The position numbers were made by a program, and so were the translations under genes. Below the pieces are notes generated by a model that was given only the letters and a program-made list of their open reading frames with translations, did not search any database and had not been told where the DNA came from. A DNA stretch of 7,805 nucleotides. It comes from Emcibacter sp. (lineage in GTDB: Bacteria > Pseudomonadota > Alphaproteobacteria > Sphingomonadales > Emcibacteraceae). Below are positions 6,509-7,805 of this stretch, piece after piece (the first letter of the stretch is position 1; each line of letters begins with the position of its first letter). The stretch spans positions 1 through 7,805 of the forward strand of contig JAGLJX010000334.1 of the NCBI GenBank assembly GCA_023142175.1, written 5' to 3'.

Positions 6509-7432
6509 TTATTGGTTTGTGGCCTTTTGTCTTGAGGGCAGAAAATTATCCATGGAATAAATTAACAGAGCCCCCCAGATACATCCGAAGGCTATCATAT
6601 GGGTCATCGTGAACGGCTCATTCCATAAAAATACCGCGAGCAGTAAACTTATGGTTGGCGCGATATACTGTAATATCCCCACTGTTGATAGTGGCAACCT
6701 TCTCGCCGCAGAGGTGAATAACACCAATGGGATTGTTGTTACGGCCCCGCTTATTGCCAGCATGAATAAAGTATAACCATCATGACCAATAATTTCGGCG
6801 GGAGCAGATAAATTCAGATAAATCAGATAACCACCGGCAACTGGCAGCAGAATGAGCATCTCAACCCACAGACCCATGATAGACCCGATCAGAATTTTTT
6901 TCCGGATCAGGCCATATATGGCAAAACTGGTTGCCAAATATAAAGCAATCCAGGGAAGCTCCCCACCTTCAAAAATCATATAAAGCACACCAACGGCGGC
7001 AAGACCAACGGATAATAATTTGGTGCTGCTTAATTTTTCCCCAAGGACTAACATGCCAAGTATGACGGTCATCAAAGGGTTAATGAAATAACCGAGGCTT
7101 GCCTGCACCACATCGTCATTGGCGATTGCCCAGATATAAACCAGCCAGTTGGAACTGAGTAAAACGGCTGAGAACAAGAGCAGTAATAGCAATTTCTTAT
7201 TTGTGAATACTTCGCGGACTTCCTGAATGAACATGGGAATTGTGCGTCTGAAAAATAACAGGAAAATCAAAAATATAAAGGACCACACCATACGGCTCCC
7301 AAGAAATTCCAAGGCATCCACATGAGATAATTCTTTAAAAAATATCGGCATTAACCCCCAGATTATGAAGGCACCCAAGCCATAGGAAATGCCGGCTGCA
7401 TTATTTTCCTGAGACATATTTTTCACTATCAT
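6509..7432 (-). CDS. rarD: RarD-type EamA/DMT family transporter
   Basis: This inner-membrane protein of about 300 residues is built almost entirely of hydrophobic segments; ten membrane helices in two EamA repeats are expected for the family. RarD hallmarks are visible: GLGAFIIWGLMPIFFKEL at the N-terminus, EFLGSRMVWSF, NWLVYIWAI, ASLGYFINPLMTVILGMLVL with GEKLS after it, and near the end LPLSTVGILQYIAPTISLLL and FLWNEPFT. RarD was named from chloramphenicol resistance in Pseudomonas, but its physiological substrate is unsettled. The start is uncertain: ATG 7432 lacks a Shine-Dalgarno, whereas GTG at 7426 (residue 3) is 6 bases after AAAGA. Its stop lies 12 bp from the stop of the convergent oxidoreductase gene, with no terminator between. 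It is probably transcribed alone. Confidence 0.9.
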   Translation of the reverse strand: MIVKNMSQENNAAGISYGLGAFIIWGLMPIFFKELSHVDALEFLGSRMVWSFIFLIFLLFFRRTIPMFIQEVREVFTNKKLLLLLLFSAVLLSSNWLVYIWAIANDDVVQASLGYFINPLMTVILGMLVLGEKLSSTKLLSVGLAAVGVLYMIFEGGELPWIALYLATSFAIYGLIRKKILIGSIMGLWVEMLILLPVAGGYLIYLNLSAPAEIIGHDGYTLFMLAISGAVTTIPLVLFTSAARRLPLSTVGILQYIAPTISLLLAVFLWNEPFTMTHMIAFGCIWGALLIYSMDNFLPSRQKATNQ

Positions 7433-7498
7433 TCTTTATAAATTCATCAAGCCACTGGTATAGGATAATAAATGAAAAATCAATCATTTGTTAGGCTG

Positions 7499-7528
7499 TT
7501 GACAATTCATTATCTTGATAACTATTAT
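7499..7528 (+). promoter_or_regulatory. Predicted sigma-70-type promoter of the dipeptidase gene
   Basis: TTGACA (7499-7504) is a perfect -35 element. TATTAT (7523-7528), a five-of-six -10, follows after an 18-base spacer. Transcription would begin near 7535, leaving a leader of about 45 bases that includes the Shine-Dalgarno AGGGAAG. It is the best housekeeping-type promoter in the window. Confidence 0.55.
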
Positions 7529-7579
7529 CGGGTCTACTGAATTCAAATATAAGATTTATTACTATTTCTAGGGAAGATT

Positions 7580-7805
7580 ATGCCAAAAAAATCACGCGCA
7601 GGAAAACTCAAAATATTCTTTTTAACAATAATCAGCCTGCTTCTAATTGTTTATTATGTTGTACTGCCTAAATATGCGAGCCATATGGACGCCAGTGTGA
7701 ATAAAATAATAAACACAGAAAGACATTTTGGCGTAAACGCAAAAACGCAAACATTCCATGACAGACTGATTATAGCGGACCTACATGCAGATTTTTTGTT
7801 ATGGG
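7580..7805 (+). CDS. Membrane dipeptidase (peptidase M19), N-terminal fragment
   Basis: The gene starts at ATG 7580, 3-4 bases after AGGGAAGA, and runs off the window after 75 complete codons. A basic N-terminus (MPKKSRAGKLK) is followed by one hydrophobic segment at about residues 12-30 (IFFLTIISLLLIVYYVVL), acting as an uncleaved membrane anchor or signal sequence, so the enzyme domain should face the periplasm. Residues 62-75 (RLIIADLHADFLLW) are the first strand of the M19 barrel; His69 and Asp71 in DLHAD correspond to the H-x-D zinc ligands of renal-type dipeptidases. The family hydrolyses dipeptides using two zinc ions. The remaining metal ligands lie outside the window, so intactness cannot be judged. 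Confidence 0.8.
   Translation, partial: MPKKSRAGKLKIFFLTIISLLLIVYYVVLPKYASHMDASVNKIINTERHFGVNAKTQTFHDRLIIADLHADFLLW

Noticed and set aside
7472..7540. 22-codon open frame (ATG 7472) in the gap between rarD and the dipeptidase gene
   Set aside because: It has no convincing ribosome site, is very short, and overlaps the strong promoter candidate at 7499-7528.

Overview
The window looks like chromosome of a moderate-GC alphaproteobacterium. The evidence is a dnaK-dnaJ pair preceded by an alphaproteobacterial-type RpoH promoter (CTTG-N17-CTTATAT), the adjacent C-terminus of grpE, a PCu(A)C copper chaperone, and household genes (rarD, M19 dipeptidase) typical of that class. I cannot name the genus. 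Coding regions have ordinary base composition, while the gaps are strongly AT-rich. There are no RNA genes, insertion sequences, CRISPR arrays or phage genes that I can support.

Layout: (1) 3-128 (+) is the last 41 codons of grpE. (2) 134-373 (-) is a small cysteine-containing hypothetical gene, and 567-998 (-) is a secreted PCu(A)C-type copper chaperone. (3) 1181-3082 (+) dnaK and 3194-4321 (+) dnaJ form the heat-shock chaperone operon, with a strong hairpin between them. (4) 4318-4791 (-) is a MarR-family regulator whose stop overlaps the dnaJ stop. (5) 4792-5043 is a 252-bp AT-rich divergent regulatory region with several inverted repeats, including a perfect 20-bp palindrome. (6) 5044/5084-6496 (+) is an Old Yellow Enzyme-family flavin oxidoreductase with a Cys cluster and a C-terminal fibronectin-III-like domain. 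(7) 6509-7432 (-) is a RarD-type EamA transporter. (8) 7580-7805 (+) is the start of an M19 membrane dipeptidase that runs off the window.

How the genes work together: GrpE, DnaK and DnaJ are one folding machine. DnaJ delivers substrates and stimulates ATP hydrolysis, and GrpE exchanges nucleotide. Here grpE is separated from dnaKJ by about 1 kb holding two genes on the opposite strand, so dnaKJ needs its own promoter. The MarR regulator and the flavin oxidoreductase are divergent neighbours and plausibly form a regulator-target pair through the palindromes between them.

The most interesting points are in the oxidoreductase. Conserved N-terminal family sequence continues upstream of the open frame (codons 5063-5083) but is cut off from a well-placed ATG by an in-frame TAA or a one-base frameshift in a CTAAAGG tract. 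In addition, the usual C-terminal FAD/NAD(P)H domains of Fe-S Old Yellow Enzymes are replaced by a short FN3-like domain. Nothing in the window amounts to a clearly new multi-gene system.
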